A DNA stretch of 64,000 bases from Sinotaia quadrata (GCA_028829895.1 CM054179.1:67534891-67598890), one strand, 5' to 3'; positions 1-15,494 are shown, counted from the first letter of the stretch. A program made the numbers and translations. Notes: generated by a model not told the origin, from the letters alone.

Positions 1-1392
1 TTATTAGCTACATGTTACTATCAAACACTGAATACATGTATTACTGATTGTCATGTTATGTTGTATTTGCTCTTCAATCCACACACTCAAAACATACCAC
101 GTCAACAAGTGCTGATCTGGTTCTAGTAATTTGTGTTGCACTGGAAGGAGATGTCAGTCATCTGAGAAAATTCCCAATTTTTTTCTGTATTCTTGATAAT
201 TATCTGCATAGTTGATTGTGCTAAACCTAAAGCTGTGGCCACTTCATACTGATGTTTCTCCAGAATCAAGTCACTCTGAAACTTCTAACTTAATTTTGAG
301 TGATAAACTTTTATTTTTCTTATCACCGTCTTTGCCTGCCTGCTTTGCTGCTATTCTGAAGGGCATCAACTCATGTAAAATAGAAGACATGTATAAAATG
401 AAGGTTTTGATGTAAAATGGCAACACTCACAACAGAATGGCATGATCTGTCTTTCAGGTTGGGCTGTGCAGGCGTGCCTTGAATCAATGTGTGCCCACAT
501 TTTGTAAGCATATATATAGCATCAAATAAAAAGAGCATTATATCGAAAAAGTGCTAATCGAAGAGCGTAAGACCAGGGGATGCCTGTATTTTAAAGTGTG
601 ACTACTTATGTGAGTGACTACTTATATGAGACTACTAAAGTGTGACTGCAAATATGTGACTACTTAAGTGTGACTAATCAAATAATAAAAAAAGTCAAGA
701 AGAAATTGTGAAACATTAGGGAATTAAAAGACGAAAGCACAACCGAACAGAATATACAAACATGCAATGAAGCAAAAATTAAAGACTTAAATAATCCAAT
801 AAATTGCAATAATTCTGTAAGTAACAGATACATAAGACACACATTGAGTGTGAAGGGAATAAAAGTCAATATATGGATTAAAAAAAAAACAACAAAATGT
901 GATAGAACCAAAAACCACAAGAAAAAAATATGTCTGGGAGTAAGAAATGATCGAGCTATTAAATAATAAAAAGATGACAAAAATAAGCAAATCTATGAAA
1001 ATAAATAGCAAAAATGTGATATCAAACAGAAGTGACAAGAGAGGTAGTACAATATAAAATCTAAGAAAATAAATTTTAAAAAATCTGTTATCAACAGAAT
1101 ATTAAAATTAAAAAATGACCATGGGTGAAGCAATACTAAAACATCTAAGAAGTGACGAAATGCCATAATGGTAGCAACAGGCCCATGCAATATTAAGAAA
1201 ATAGAACTCTATAAATCTGATACTTGAAAACCCTTAATAGTGATGCACCAACACCGATAATATATTGAAACAACAAAATCTATTTTAAAAAATTCTAATG
1301 AAATCTACAGGATGAAATTCAAAGAAGTGAAATCTGCAGGTGCTGCTTGAAATATGTGCAGGGGTAAGCAAGCACTTTCTGGCACTACTTAC
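1..1392. other. Intron sequence below LDLa exon 13
   Basis: AT-rich sequence with A/T runs on both strands and a short degenerate repeat of GTGACTACTTA at about 596-675. No LDLa-type Cys pattern or other exon was recognised in any frame. Open frames at 678-1190 on the minus strand are low-complexity Phe/Leu-rich translations. Confidence 0.5.
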
Positions 1393-1506
1393 GACACTTT
1401 AATTCATCAGAGCGGTCCCTACAATCAGGGCGACCATCGCATAAGCGCCTGCGATCCACACATTCTCCGCTGCCACACAAGTACTGGTCTGAGCGACATG
1501 TGGGTT
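1393..1506 (-). CDS. Exon: LDLa domain 13 (last exon seen)
   Basis: Phase 1-1, 114 nt. It reads [20 protein letters not shown] then [18 protein letters not shown]. Canonical six Cys. The donor TGTC|GTAAGT shows that the gene continues below position 1393. No further exon was found in 1-1392, so the next one is probably outside the window. Confidence 0.9.
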
Positions 1507-4500
1507 CTGTTTTGATGCATTTAACATTCAGTGACAGTGTAATCCACAAGATAAACAAAACTAGCTCACCAAAACAAGCCGCAAGTTAAAAAAAATTAAA
1601 CCCACAGAGCCTTGCAAACTTTACTACTAAAGTCTGTTTGACAAGAGAAGCTGCAATCTTTGTACAACATAGTGATCTAGTTCTTGTACAAAACTAAGAA
1701 TTCTTGTAAATAAAAGGCATAGGATCTTCAAACTGCATTTCTGAAACATTAAAGTTTAAGTGAGGCCATGCTGGGTTACATTTTGCATTATTTGTTTAAC
1801 TGTTAAAACACTGAGTGACTGTTTCTTTTGCATTAATGACATCAAATATAAATTTTTAAATGACATGCATAGAGATTAGTGCATGCATTTTCAGCAGCAA
1901 ATATTAATTATTGTGTGGTACATTTGATTTTTCATCATTTATATTCATTCTATACAGACTGCAATGACAACAGTAATTCTAAGAAGAGACTGACCTACTG
2001 ACCTAAAGATATAAATTGTGTCCACACATAATAATTAAATTCATAAGTTCATCTGTAAACAAGATCTCTTTTTAATTAGAAAACAAAATATACAGTATAA
2101 GATTATATTTTCCAGATTTCTATTAGCATATTTAAACTCTTGTCTATGGCCATCGTGGATCCACAAATACAACTTATCAAGTTAGCTTAGACTAAACAAA
2201 AAACTGAAATGCAGATGAACTTGATGGGAATATTTTAATCTTAAAAAATCTTTATACATTGCTACTTTTAATTGCAGAATGTAATTCCTTAAAGTTTATG
2301 AATTAGTAACATTAGTAACAATGGACTTTTAGAACTTAAATTATCATGCACCATTAACTTCTACAAACAAGAGGTACAAACCACAAAAATAATATAATTT
2401 TATTCAGTAAAATTATGAAGATAAAGTTCCAATTTCATGTTCTTTTCAAAATTTATTGTAAATTTACAATTACACAAGTGGGCTGTCAGATGTTAGATAA
2501 CTGAATTCAGACAGATAAGCCAATCCTACTTACTCAACATTCACATCATAAAGCATCTAGCTTTACCTCACAGCTCTCACTACAATGTTGGACCACATAA
2601 CAATTCTAGGAAGTATTCAAGGCTCTGATTAATTTACACCATAAAGCATCTAGCTTTAGTATACAGCTCTCCCTACAAAGGTGAACTACACAACTTGGAC
2701 AAGAATTTGCTCTTGTCATGGGTCAAAACACTATCATATATAAATAGAAAAAAACAAATATATAAAAGTATAGAAAGCAACCTACGGCATGAATCTTCAT
2801 CACTGCCATCAATGCAGTCAGGACGGCCATCACATGAACGTTGGCCTGCAATGCACTGCCCATTACGACAGCGAAATTCTGCAGCGTTGCATGCTAGTGT
2901 GTGAGATTGAAATATATTATTGAAATGTCTTTTCAGTGCAAATACATTAATCTACTGTATTTTTTTTTACATTTTTTCTTCAGAAGCATACAACTTATCA
3001 GACTAAATTTATAAACTGATTAACCCTAGAATATTAACGAGACCCTCTGAAGACCTACTGACCTAATTTCTAACTAAGGAAATGTGAGATAAAGCAATGC
3101 CAGAATAAGATTAATATTATAATATAATATTCTGACTTTGAAAATAGATGCAGATTTCTGATTTGTCAAGAATTATTTATAGTCTGTAGAAATACATATT
3201 TGAGCCAGTGTTTACTACATGACCATAAATGCTTTACTAGCAGTGAAATGGAATTTTAAAATCAACTGGAAGTGCCTATTGTATTTTTCTTAACAAAGAT
3301 GCCTAGTCACATGATCGAGATATTTCAATTACAATCAACATACAATGAGAATTGAAAGATCTGTTTTAGATGCTTCTATTAATACATGTAATTGCAATAC
3401 TTAAAACTTTCAGAATAAAGCACATTCTTTATCCATTTTCAAAAGGAGAGTTTGAGTCAAAGTTCCAACAACAGATGAATAACTATTTGGCAAACACCTT
3501 TACATGGCCTAATAAGGAAAGATTAAACTGTAAATGCAATGTGTATTATATTGATATTAGATTATCTCCTTTATTGTGCTAGATTTTTTTTAATATTTGA
3601 AGAATAGTAATTTGAAATTTAGGAAGAGGTCTGTCTGTTTAATGTACAGCAGAAACACACTTAACATTTCTTAAAAGGATTTTGTTCCTAGGCAGTCTGG
3701 TTAGGATTTGACAAAACAAATCAGTCTCCTGTCTGTTGCAAATATCATTGTTATTTTAGTTGTGAATGCACTAGCGAAAACTAGAATAGACATACTTGTT
3801 TATTTTCAACCTTTGAAAGATTTTAAGTAGCTGTAATTTTAAGCAAAAATTAACAAAAAATTCTATTAGCTCTTGTTCTCTCTGTGTTTGAGAACATATT
3901 TTTTCATTTTCCATATGCTGCTGAGTAAAGAAATGATGTGTGATTGTGTTACAGACCATTAACTGAGTTACTGAACTCCCATTCTACTGTCTGTAACTGC
4001 TATATTGTCTTCTAATGTTATGCTAAACACTAGCTTATTAAAGCCCGATTTTGATCCCATTCTACTGTCTGTAACTGCTATATTGTCTTCTAATGCTATT
4101 CTAAACACTAGCTTTTTAAAGCCTGATTTTGATCCCATTCTACTGTCTGTAACTTGCTATATTGTCTTCTAATGCTATGCTAAACACTAGCTTATTAAAG
4201 CCCGATTTTGATCCCTGGATGCTGCTGATTATAAGGTTTGTAAAGGAAGTCTGTAAATTCTGATGGAGTCTGAAATATCTGTAATGTAGGTTTTAAACTA
4301 TCTTGAAGAGAGTTTGTAAGATCTAAAAGAGGAGTTTGTGATATCTGTACAGGGGGGTTAGGGGGGTTGTAATAATGTCTTAAACTATATAAACAGCTGT
4401 AAAGTGGATTTGTTAGCAAGTAAGACTTAATGATGGGAATACATAAAGTCTGTAAAAGAATTGTGACAAGTTTACAAATGAAGCTTTACTGTAAGGCCTA

Positions 4501-7500
4501 TAAAGACTTTATAAGGCCCATTACAAATAATTCAAAGGGTCTGTAAGTGAAGTCTATAAAGGGAATTTGTAATGTGTAAAAACGGATTTTATATAATTTA
4601 TAAAGGGATGAGTAAAACTTTTAACTGAAGTTGGTAAAGTCTGGAGACTTTACTTTCACCATCCTGTGAAAACAGTTTAACATATAAATTAAATATGGAT
4701 CTGACTCATACAATACCTACCACAACCAAATTCATCAGATCCATCTGGGCAGTTAACAAAGCGATCACATCTGACCCTGCTTTCCACGCATGTGCTGTCA
4801 TTGCAGCGAAATTCATTTCTACGGCATGCTTCATTGAGAGGAAAGCGGTATAAAAAGAAATTGTATTTACAATGTTACCATGACTAACAATTAATTGAGT
4901 TAATTAAAACTGATTTTGATTTACAGGTCAATGAGTAAAAAATAACACTAAGCCCTATATCCAAAATCATTATGAATCATGAAAAAAATAGACATCTGCA
5001 AGTTGGGGCATTTGTTCCAAATAGAAAACATTTGTTATGGGTCAGTAATACCAAACAATGCATTTAAATTAACATGCAAACATAATATCATTCCAGTTTG
5101 ATTTAAATTAAGTCAAATTGCCATAATGGTTAACAAGAACATTGTAAGAGCAGTGTTAACAATACTGTTTTGTTTTCCTTTCATTTCATATATACATGCA
5201 TTTGCAAGTCATAGCAGAAGAATGAATTTAGTTTGTTTGCTAACTTTCAGTAATAGTGTGTCACTGGGGAAAAACACAATCAACATCAACAATAGTGCAT
5301 ACTTCAAGCTGGCATATCACCAAATTCACAAAATGCAATCTGTAAACAAAAGAAATTAAAAAAGAATTTGTTTCCCTTAATTAACATTTTTCTCTATACA
5401 CCAGTTTTGTCAAGCACCACCATGGACATTCAGGACCACAGACAAATTAGTAAACATCAGTATTAGCCAACATACCACAGCCTTCTTCATCACTAGCATC
5501 AGCACAGTCATTACGACGGTCACATTTTCGAATGAGTGGTATGCATTGCCCATTTTTACATGTAAACTGGTCATCCCTGCAAGCTAAAGACAGACAACAA
5601 AAAGGGCACTCTGTAATGCTGTGTGGTAATTTTTTTTTAAAATGAAAGAAAATACTGTATAATAGGAATATGATATACATGTTGTCAAATTAATTTAATT
5701 TAAAAGCTTTATAAAAGGTTTGATAGTAATTAAATAAATTGTGACTCATAAAGTATTTAAAATATATCCAATCATATAATTATAAGCATTAAATTTTGTA
5801 TATGAGGAATGAATATTTCAATAATTTCTCTTTCTCACCATGAGGACTGTCTTGCAATGCTCTTTGACATAGTGACACCTATATATAGTAATGCTTTCTG
5901 CTAAGTGATACATAATTCAGCCATGCTCTTCTGGAATATGCCTTATCACAGTTAGATCCCACAGTGACATATATTAATCTGGTACTTGCCTTATCACAGG
6001 TGTATCCAGTGACTTACATATTAATATAAGTATTTATCTTATCACAGCTAGATCACACAATGGCTTACATATTAATATAAGTATTTATCTTATCACAGCT
6101 AGATCACACAATGGCTTACATATTAATCTGGTATTTGCCATATCACAGGTGTAGTTAGTGACTTACATATTAATCAGGTAACTGCTATATCACTGATGTA
6201 TCCCACAGTGATTTACATATTAATCTGGTATTTGTCTTATCACATGTGCATCCCACAGTGATTTACATATTAATCTGGTATTTGTCTTGTCACTGGTATA
6301 TCTCAAAGCGATTTACATAAAATACTTCATCCCATAGTGAATTACATATAATACTGGCATCTGCATTATTGAAGCTGTATTCCAAGATGATCTACATATA
6401 ATACTAGTACATGCATGATAACACCCATACCCAGCAGTGTGCTTTACCATAATGACACCAAACAAACAATGCTCTCTACCACAATGGCATCCCAAATCAG
6501 CAATGCTCTCTGCCAAAGTGACACCCATAACCATAATATGGCAGTGCTTTTTGACATAATATCTACATTCAACAGTACTCTTTGCCATGCCAACCATAAC
6601 CAATAGTGCTATTTATCATGACACACAAAACCAACAGTGCTCTTTGCCATGTCACTCATAATTATTAATGGTGTTCTTTGCCATGACAACTATAACTAGT
6701 AGTACTCTTTGCCATGACAACCATAACTGGTATTACTCTCAGACATGACAACCTGGCATTACTCTTGGCCATGACAACTATAACTAGTAGTAAGTACTCT
6801 TTGCCATGACAACCATAACTGGTATTACTCTCGGACATGACAACCTGGCATTACTCTTTGCCATGACAACCATAACTAGTATTACTTTTGGCCATGACAA
6901 CCATAACTAGCAGTAATCTTTGCCATGACAACCATACTGCTAAACAACACATAAGCCAAACTCTGGGCAACAAGCTTTCTTTCACATGAAATCATAAACT
7001 GAGTTTATTAATTATTTTTTAAAGAAAATCTCTTCCTTTATTTCAAGTGAATACTGCCAACCATCTTGTACAAATGTGCATGCAGAACTTTGTGAAACAA
7101 GCTTTCAACAGAGATAATAAATAGAATTTAAATTAAAAAAAAAAACCCTCTTCTTTTAACTAGTGAATACTGTCAGCCACACCTATACATCTACACATGC
7201 AGAACAATAGAGATCATCAATGAGTTTAATTATTAAAAAAAATTAACTTAGAGACGATTCAATAAGTTTAATTGTTAAAAGAAAAATATAGTCTTTTAAC
7301 TAATGAATATTGCCAGCCAAACCTATAGAACTATGCCAGCAAAATTCTAGAAAATAATGTTTCTTTCAACAGAGATCATAACTGAATTAAATAATTTTTA
7401 AAAAAATATCTTCCATTAACTTATAACAAAAATGCCAGCTGCACCTATATAACTATACAAGCAGAGCTCTGGAAAATAAGTTTTCTTTCAACAGAGAACA

Positions 7501-10500
7501 TAATTGAGTTTACTTATTAAAGAAAAATATCCTTCTGTATGCAGAACTATAGGAAATAAGTTTTCATTCAAAAGAGATCACAACTGAGTTTAATTTAAAA
7601 AACCCATCTTACTGTGTTCAGAACTGTAGGAAACAAAGCTTTATATTCATTCAACAGAGATCATAATTGAGTTTAATATCTCAGTATATCTTGCTGTATG
7701 CTGAACTGTGGGAAACAAGCTTTCATTCAACAGAGATCATAACTAAATTTCAATATAAACAAGTATCTTTCTTTAACTCGTGTGAACATTGCCAGCCATA
7801 ACTCACCAGAAGTAATTACTCATGTTCAGTCTGCCTAGTACTGAATTCCCACCAGAAGTAATTACTCATGTTCAGTCTACCTAGTACTGAATTCCCACCA
7901 GAAGTAATTACTCATGTTCAGTCTGGAGACTGCTAAATTTCCACCAAAAGTAATTAATCATGTTCAGTCTGGAAACTCCTGAATTCTCATCAGAAACAAT
8001 CATGTTCAGCCTGCAAACTGCTAAAATCCCATCAGAACAATTAAATTCCCACCAAAAGTGATTAATCATCTTTGGTCTGGAAACTCCTGAATTCTCATAA
8101 GAAACAATTAATCATGTTCAGCCTGCAAACTGCTAAAATCCCATCAGAACAATTACTCATGTTCAATCTGCAAACTGCTAAATTTCCACCAAATATATTA
8201 GTCCTGTTCAGTCTGCTAAATTAGTCATGTTCAGTCAGAAACTGAAAAATTCTCATCAGAACAATGTGCAGTCTGCTAATTAGTCAGGTTCGGTCTGCAA
8301 ACTGAAAAATTCTCATCAGAAATAATTACTCATGTTCAGTCTGCTAATTAGTCATGTTCATTCTGCAAACTGCTAAATTCCCACCAGAATTAATTGGTCA
8401 TGTTCTGTCTGCAAACTGCTAAATTCCCACCAGAATTAATTAGTCATGTTCATTCTGCAAACTGCTAAATTCCCACCAGAATTAATTGGTCATGTTCTGT
8501 CTGCAAACTGCTAAATTCCCACCAGAATTAATTAGTCATGTTCAGTCTGCAAACTGCTAAATTCCCACCAGAATTAATTAGTCATATTCAGTCTGGAGAC
8601 TGCTAAATTCCCACCAAAGTAATTAATCATGTTTCAGATGGATTCTGACCAAATTCTGTGTCACGAACTCCTGACCCATATCTGAGAAATTCGAAATCAT
8701 ATTCAAATGAATTCCTTTGTTAGAATCTTTCCCGCCGTACACCAGTATGAGGAAACAACAGAGAGTTCAACCTATGTTATGCAACTTTAGACGATAGTCG
8801 AGAAAGTTTGAATCAACAAGCATACCTCGTGATCTAGTCATGTGATGCATTCATGCACTTCAATAAATACTCTTGACGTGGTAATATACTTCACTCGCAC
8901 ACAGACCGGCCGGACACACACACACATCTGCTCACGAGCATCTTAGTCGCCGAATATTTTGCTGAGTCGTAAAAAGGAACATATGGAACCCGTTGTCTTT
9001 ATGTAAAGTCTACTTAAGAAGGTAACACGTCTACTTCTTACAATATTATTGCATTTTACTATTTGTATTTTTGTATATGAATTTATGTATGTATTTGTGC
9101 GAATTATTATAATTCTCTTCCGAACACACGTGATTCGATAAGGATGACTAAAAGCCTAAAAGTTCATTGTATATAAATTAACTGTAACTTTTAACTTTAA
9201 TTTGTATAAACTTTAATTCTCTTGTACCGCAGAACGTCTGTGCACGTTGCGAATTTCTATGTAATTCAAATGACTTTCTTGCATGTAATTTCATTGTTAA
9301 ATTGTAAAGCGCTCATGCTTAATTTGGATTATATTTTATTCTCCTTGTATGAATTCCATTTTTAATGAAGTAAATGTTTGGAAATTCATATGTTCATGTA
9401 ATGTTAAAAATAACACACATGTGAATTATATTGTATCTTTTATGAATATAAATATATTGTAAAAGACAGGATAGTTGAAGATTTAAACTATGCGCATTGT
9501 TATCATCACGTGCTTCGGATTTTGCGAATGAAACGCATATCTCTCATAGAAATTAAATACTATTTCAGAGTGGGTTCTTTTCCTTCTTATTCTATGTTTC
9601 TACGTATGATTGCCACCTTCGTTTCTACGTTGGGTGCGTGTTCCTTTGTTCAACCTTGGTCGGACGATGTTACAAGTACCGTGCCACCATTGTTGAAGAT
9701 GTTGTGCCAAGATACATCTTTAGAGTGACAAGTCGAGGGACGACGAGTTACTGGAACTACTGATATACGACGCAAACATCTCTTGATATGTGGAAGGATC
9801 GAACTGACCTTAGACCACGCATTATCAAGACTACTGAGACAGATAAATAACTGATCTGGGCTCTGAATCAATGGAATGTATCGAGCAAAACAATTTCTCA
9901 TAACATTAACTTTCATGGACTAAAATAAGCACTTCAAACTTGCCTTAGTTTAGATCTGAAGCTGTGTCTTCGTAATTGATTGTTATTGTTAAGTATTAAT
10001 TATTAAATTCTTTTATTGTTAATACCTCTTTCATAGTGATTTTTATGTATATAGACCTAATCGTGGTTTGGATGGGGGATCGACTGAGCTAAATGTAACA
10101 TTCTGAATGCATAAAGATTTAAGAGAGTTTTAACGATTTCCAAGCCGGCTATTGTACACAAGTTTGTGTGTTCATGAAACTGTTTGTCTGTACTACAAAG
10201 GCGCATTTTCATATGAGACGAAAGATAAATTTGAGCAACCAGTCTGTTTAGGGAAGAGGAGAGATTAATTTATCTAATTAAATTAAGGTTCTGTAAAATT
10301 CCTAAGCAGGGTCTCTAAATAAAAACTGGACATGTAACAATGTTCAATCTGGAAACTGCTAAATTCTCTCATCAGAACAATAACTCATGTTCAGTCTGCA
10401 AACTGCTAAATTCCCACCAAAGTAATTAGTCATAATCAGTCTTCAAACTGATAATTCCCACTAAAGTAATTAGTCATATTCAGTCTTCAAACTGCTAAAT

Positions 10501-13500
10501 TTCCACCAGAATAATTTACCTAGTAGTCCATACCTTGCCTGTCTTGGACCATGATGCCCAGCAAGTTTTTAATTCCATAAATTATATATTAAACTGAACA
10601 ATGGTGGCCAGGATGCCTTGTCACAACAAATGGAAGTGGGTACACTTGTCAATAATTTAAATGCCTTTTAAAAGAGGTTGTTGTGATCACAGAAAAGAGA
10701 AACTTGCATGTAAAGACATGAAGATTCTAGAGGTAGGGAAGGCTAATAGATAAAATACAGTTTGGGTGGGTGGGTGGGTGGAATGTAGAACACTAGCAGA
10801 GAGAAAATCAGTGATGAAATCAGGAACTAATGAGGAAGAAAAAAATATTTTAAGAAATAATGTAAGAATCTTCACATTTAAAAATTCAATGTGGAAAAGA
10901 GCTAGAGAATTAAGTTTGTAAAACTTAGTTATGTTTCTTTGACAGGGGGTGTATATGTACGTATGTGACCATTTAGAAATATTGATGTATTGAAACTGCC
11001 AAATATCTATTTGTGATCAAATGGAAATACTGATGTATTGTGTCTGTCCGATAAACATACTAGACCATATGGGAATGTTGATGCACTTTGACTGCCAAAT
11101 ATCCATACTAGACCATACAGAAATGTTGATGCATTTTGACTGCCAAATGTTCCTACATGACCATAAGGAAATGTTGAAGAATTATGACTGTGCCACATGC
11201 CAATACACAAATACTTCATGATCTTTTTTTATTGTTTTGCAAATAAAGTATAAAATGTTCTTCTGCAACAGTGTGCAATGTTCTTCTGTTCTGCAAGAAT
11301 GCAATGTTGTCTTACAATGGTATAAAATTCTTATACAACAGTATGTTATTTTTCTTACAATGGCAAGCAATTTTCTACTCCAACAGTGTGCAATATTCTT
11401 CTACCATGGACAACAATGCACTTCTACAACATGCTTTGTAGTTCTACAAGGATATGCAACAACAACAGCATATACTGTTAAACAAGTGTAAAAATGTTTT
11501 GCAACAGTGTGCAATGCAGTTCTACAACAATAGGCAATATTCTTGTACTAAAGGTGCAATGTTTTTCTAAGACAGTGAGGAATATTTTTATCAACAGCAA
11601 AATATGACATGACTGATATTGCATAAGTGCTTTTGTCTCTGAATTGGCTGATACTGTTTTGTATGGAGAGAATGAGAGAAAGAGTGCTCCAAAGGTGTGG
11701 TACTTTTTCTTGATTTAAATGTTCAAGTCTACTCTGCCATAGAGTATTAAATACACCAATAGCTTTATTTTAAATGTCAAGTCCACACTGATGTAAGAGT
11801 ATTAAATACATCAATAGGTTTATTTTAAATGTCGTCCACACTGACATAAGAGTATTAAATACATCAATAGATGTATTTTAAATGTCAAGTCCACACTGAT
11901 GTAACTTTTCAAGAGTATTAAATACATAAATAGCTTTATTTTAAATGTCAAGTGTACACTGAAAGAGTATTAAATACATCAATAGATTTATTATTTTAAA
12001 TGTCAAGTGTACACTGACATAAGAGTATTAAATACATCAATAGATTTATTATTTTAAATGTCAAGTGTACACTGACGTAAGAGTATTAAATACATCAATA
12101 AATTATTTTAAATGTCAAGTCCACACTGATGTAAGAGTATTAAATACATTAATAGATTTATTATTTTAAATGTCAAGTGTACACTGACGTAAGAGTATTA
12201 AATACATCAATAGCCTTATATTTCACAGGAAAAGTGGCAGGGTTTTAAAAATACTGTATCATTATTCAGAAGAATAAAAGAAAGAAAAATGTTTATAATG
12301 AAGATAATAATGATGATAAAAAGTATTTTATTTTTCTGAAAATTTGGTTTGAAAATTATTATAGTAAAGTGTAATACAGTTTAACCAAACACCAAAAACC
12401 CAGTAATCTTCAGTAGGCTATAAATGAGACAAATCAGAAAAATTCCAAGAATAGGATGGGATTAAATCAATTAGAAAAATTTCAGTAACAGGATGAGAAT
12501 GATTCAGAAAAATTCTAATAACAGTTAGAGGTTTAATCAGTTAGAAAAATTCCATTAAAGGGTGATTTAATCAATTAGAAAAATTCCAATAATGGGTGTG
12601 ATTTAATCAATTAGAAAAATTCCTGTAAAGGGTGTGATTTAATCAAATAGAAAAATTCCAGTAAAGGGTGTAATTTAATCAATTAGAAAAATTCCTGTAA
12701 AGGGTGTGATTTAATCAATTAGAAAAATTCCTGTAAAGAGTGTGATTTAATCAATTAGAAAAATTCCAGTAAAGGATGTGATTTAATTGATTAGAAAAAT
12801 TCTGATAGTGGGTACGATTTAATCAATTAGAAAAATTCCTGTAAAGGGTGTGATTTAATTAATTAGAAAAATTCCTGCAAAGGGTGTGATTTATTCAATT
12901 AGAAAAATTCCAGTAACGGGTGTGATTTAATTGATTAGAAAAATTCTGGTAGTGGGTATGATTTAATCAATTAGAAAAATTCCTGTAAAGGGTGTGAATT
13001 AATCAATTAGAAAAAATTCTGGTAGTGTGTGTGATTTAATCAATTAGAAAAATTCTGGTAGTGGGTGTGATTTAATCAATAAGAAAAATTCTGGTAGTGT
13101 GAGTGATTTAATCAATTAGAAAAATTCTGGTAGTGGGTGTGACTTAATCAATTAGAAAAATTCTGGTAGTGGGTGTGATTTAATCAATTAGAAAAATTCT
13201 GGTAGTGGGTGTGATTTAATCAATTAGAAAAAATCTGGTAGTGGGTGTGATTTAATCAATTAGAAAAATTCTGGTAGTGGGTGTGATTTAATCAATTAGA
13301 AAAATTCTGGTAGTGGGTGTGATTTAATCAATTAAAAAATTCAATAAAATGTCAGCTAGTAATAAGGTGGGACCAGGTTAGAAAATTTCTAGTAAAAGAA
13401 GATTATTATATCCGAAAAAAAACTTCAATCATCGGTTGAAATGTAATTGGAGAGAAGAATAAAATTCCAGTAAGAGGAAGGAATTTAATCAATTAGAAAC

Positions 13501-15458
13501 ATTTCAGGAGAGAGGGATCTGAAATTGATCTCCTGCATGACACTAAAGAACCTTGATTTTGAAAAAATAAGAGATGAAAATATAAATAATGAAGAGAACG
13601 TTTGAAAAATGCTTACTAGAATAAGCAGGAAATAACTAACATTATTAGAATAAAATAGTTACACAAGACATTGACAAATAAGTAATCTGAGAATTGATGG
13701 ACTTTGTAGTAGCACTTAAAATCATTTTAAAAAAAAGATAATTATGAAAATATATAAAAAAAAAAAAAAAAGAGAGCAGAGAAAGCATTAAAAAAAATAA
13801 AACCAACAACAACAAAAATAACCTAGCAGCTCGGACAACAAACTCATAATGATTTTTAAAAGATCATTACTCCTAAACATTAATCATGTAATACATGCAA
13901 TAAACAGTTAATGGTAATTATTTATTGAACATTTCTGACCACATTATATGTTCTCAATATTCAGAGTGTTTCCTTACCACATCCACTTTCATCTGATCCA
14001 TCATTACAGTTCCGTTCACCATTACATTGTTGATATGCTGGTATACACTGGCCATTTGTGCAGGTGAACAAACCCTCCGGGCAAATCTCTTGTATAGGAG
14101 TTGTCACCGTGATAGCTTTAACATCAAGGTGACATTCAATGAAAATAGTTATAAATATACTACTTTTCAAACAGTTTTCTTTTGTGTAATACTAATAGTA
14201 GTATTTTATGTGTTAATGAAATAATGTCACGTTTCAGATAGTTCTGGTATTGATTTAGTCTAAGAACAGAAGTCAAAGCATTAAAAAAAATAAAACCAAC
14301 AAAAACAAAAATAAACTAGCAACTCAGACAACAAACTCATAATGATTTTTAAAAGATCATTACTCCAAAACATTAATCATATAATACATGCAATAAACAG
14401 TTAATGGTAATTATTTATTGAACATTTCTGACCACATTATATGTTCTCAATATTCAGAGTGTCTCCTTACCACATTCACTTTCATCTGATCCATCAACAC
14501 AGTTCCGTTCACCATTACATTGTTGATTTGCTGGTATACACTGGCCATTTCTGCAGGTGAACAAACCCTCCGGGCAAATCTCTTGTACAGGAGTTGTCAC
14601 CGTGATAGCTTTAACATCAAGGTTACATTCAATGAAAATAGTTATACATATACTTCTTTTCAAACAGTTTTCTTTTGTGTAATAGTAGTATTTTATGTGT
14701 TAATGAAATAATGTCACGTTTCAGATACTTCTGGTATTGATTTAGTCTAAGAACAGAAGTAAAAGACTTTTATACATTTTTCAACATTCAATAAAAATCC
14801 AAACACATGCCAACAATTTCCATGCAATATGGAATTATTCTTAGGCAAACAAAAAAATAAAAGATGTAACATTTAAAAAGTTTTCAATACTGAGATATTA
14901 GTTTATTACTGCTACTGTGAGTTTGTCTCAAATGTTATCCAACAATAGGAAATATTTAGAACTGATCATATATTTACTGTTAAAGGCTAAGTGCTAAATC
15001 AGTGCCAAAATGAACAAATTTTCAGTCATCAGCAAGTTTCGATATCAATGAAGATAAATTTGATGTTTAACAGACAACTATCCAGTAAAACTATCCTTTG
15101 ATAGCAAATGCAAGGTGCTGTATACAATGTCTTCAAAACTTGAAAAAATTAAGTTGAAAAGCTTTAGTTAAAAGACTTCAGTAAAGAACTAATTTATTTT
15201 GTTTAATCATTAACATACCAGAATTTTTAAATAAAGTTGTTACATTGTTTATCATTTAATTTTAATCCAAAAGCAGAAAGGTGATTATTTACTATATGAA
15301 ACATGTCACAAACCACTCAGAGGAATTATAGATAAAGAATCAAACCAATAGCTCCTAAAATCATATCTATAACATACTAAGTTCATACTTAATTTTACAC
15401 TTCAAATATCTAATTTCTTGAAAACAGACACTGATATATGACTTTCATTTCCATGTGC

Positions 15459-15494
<36 letters not shown>

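Larger units (their letters stand above)
13782..14764. repeat. 493-bp tandem segmental duplication containing an LDLa exon
   Basis: Copies 13782-14272 and 14275-14764 start with AAAGCATTAAAAAAAATAAA and end at AAGAACAGAAGT, at a constant offset of 493. Each contains one complete LDLa exon with both splice sites. Divergence is low in exon and flanks, so the duplication is fairly recent. Because the exon is phase 1-1, duplication adds one domain and keeps the frame. Confidence 0.93.

Noticed and set aside
9510..9916. Open frames of 72 and 88 codons on opposite strands
   Set aside because: They lie wholly inside the solo LTR and overlap each other; not conserved as frames in the intact LTR.
7795..13345. 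CRISPR-like array (regularly repeated units)
   Set aside because: Units are contiguous tandem repeats without unique spacers, in a eukaryotic intron.
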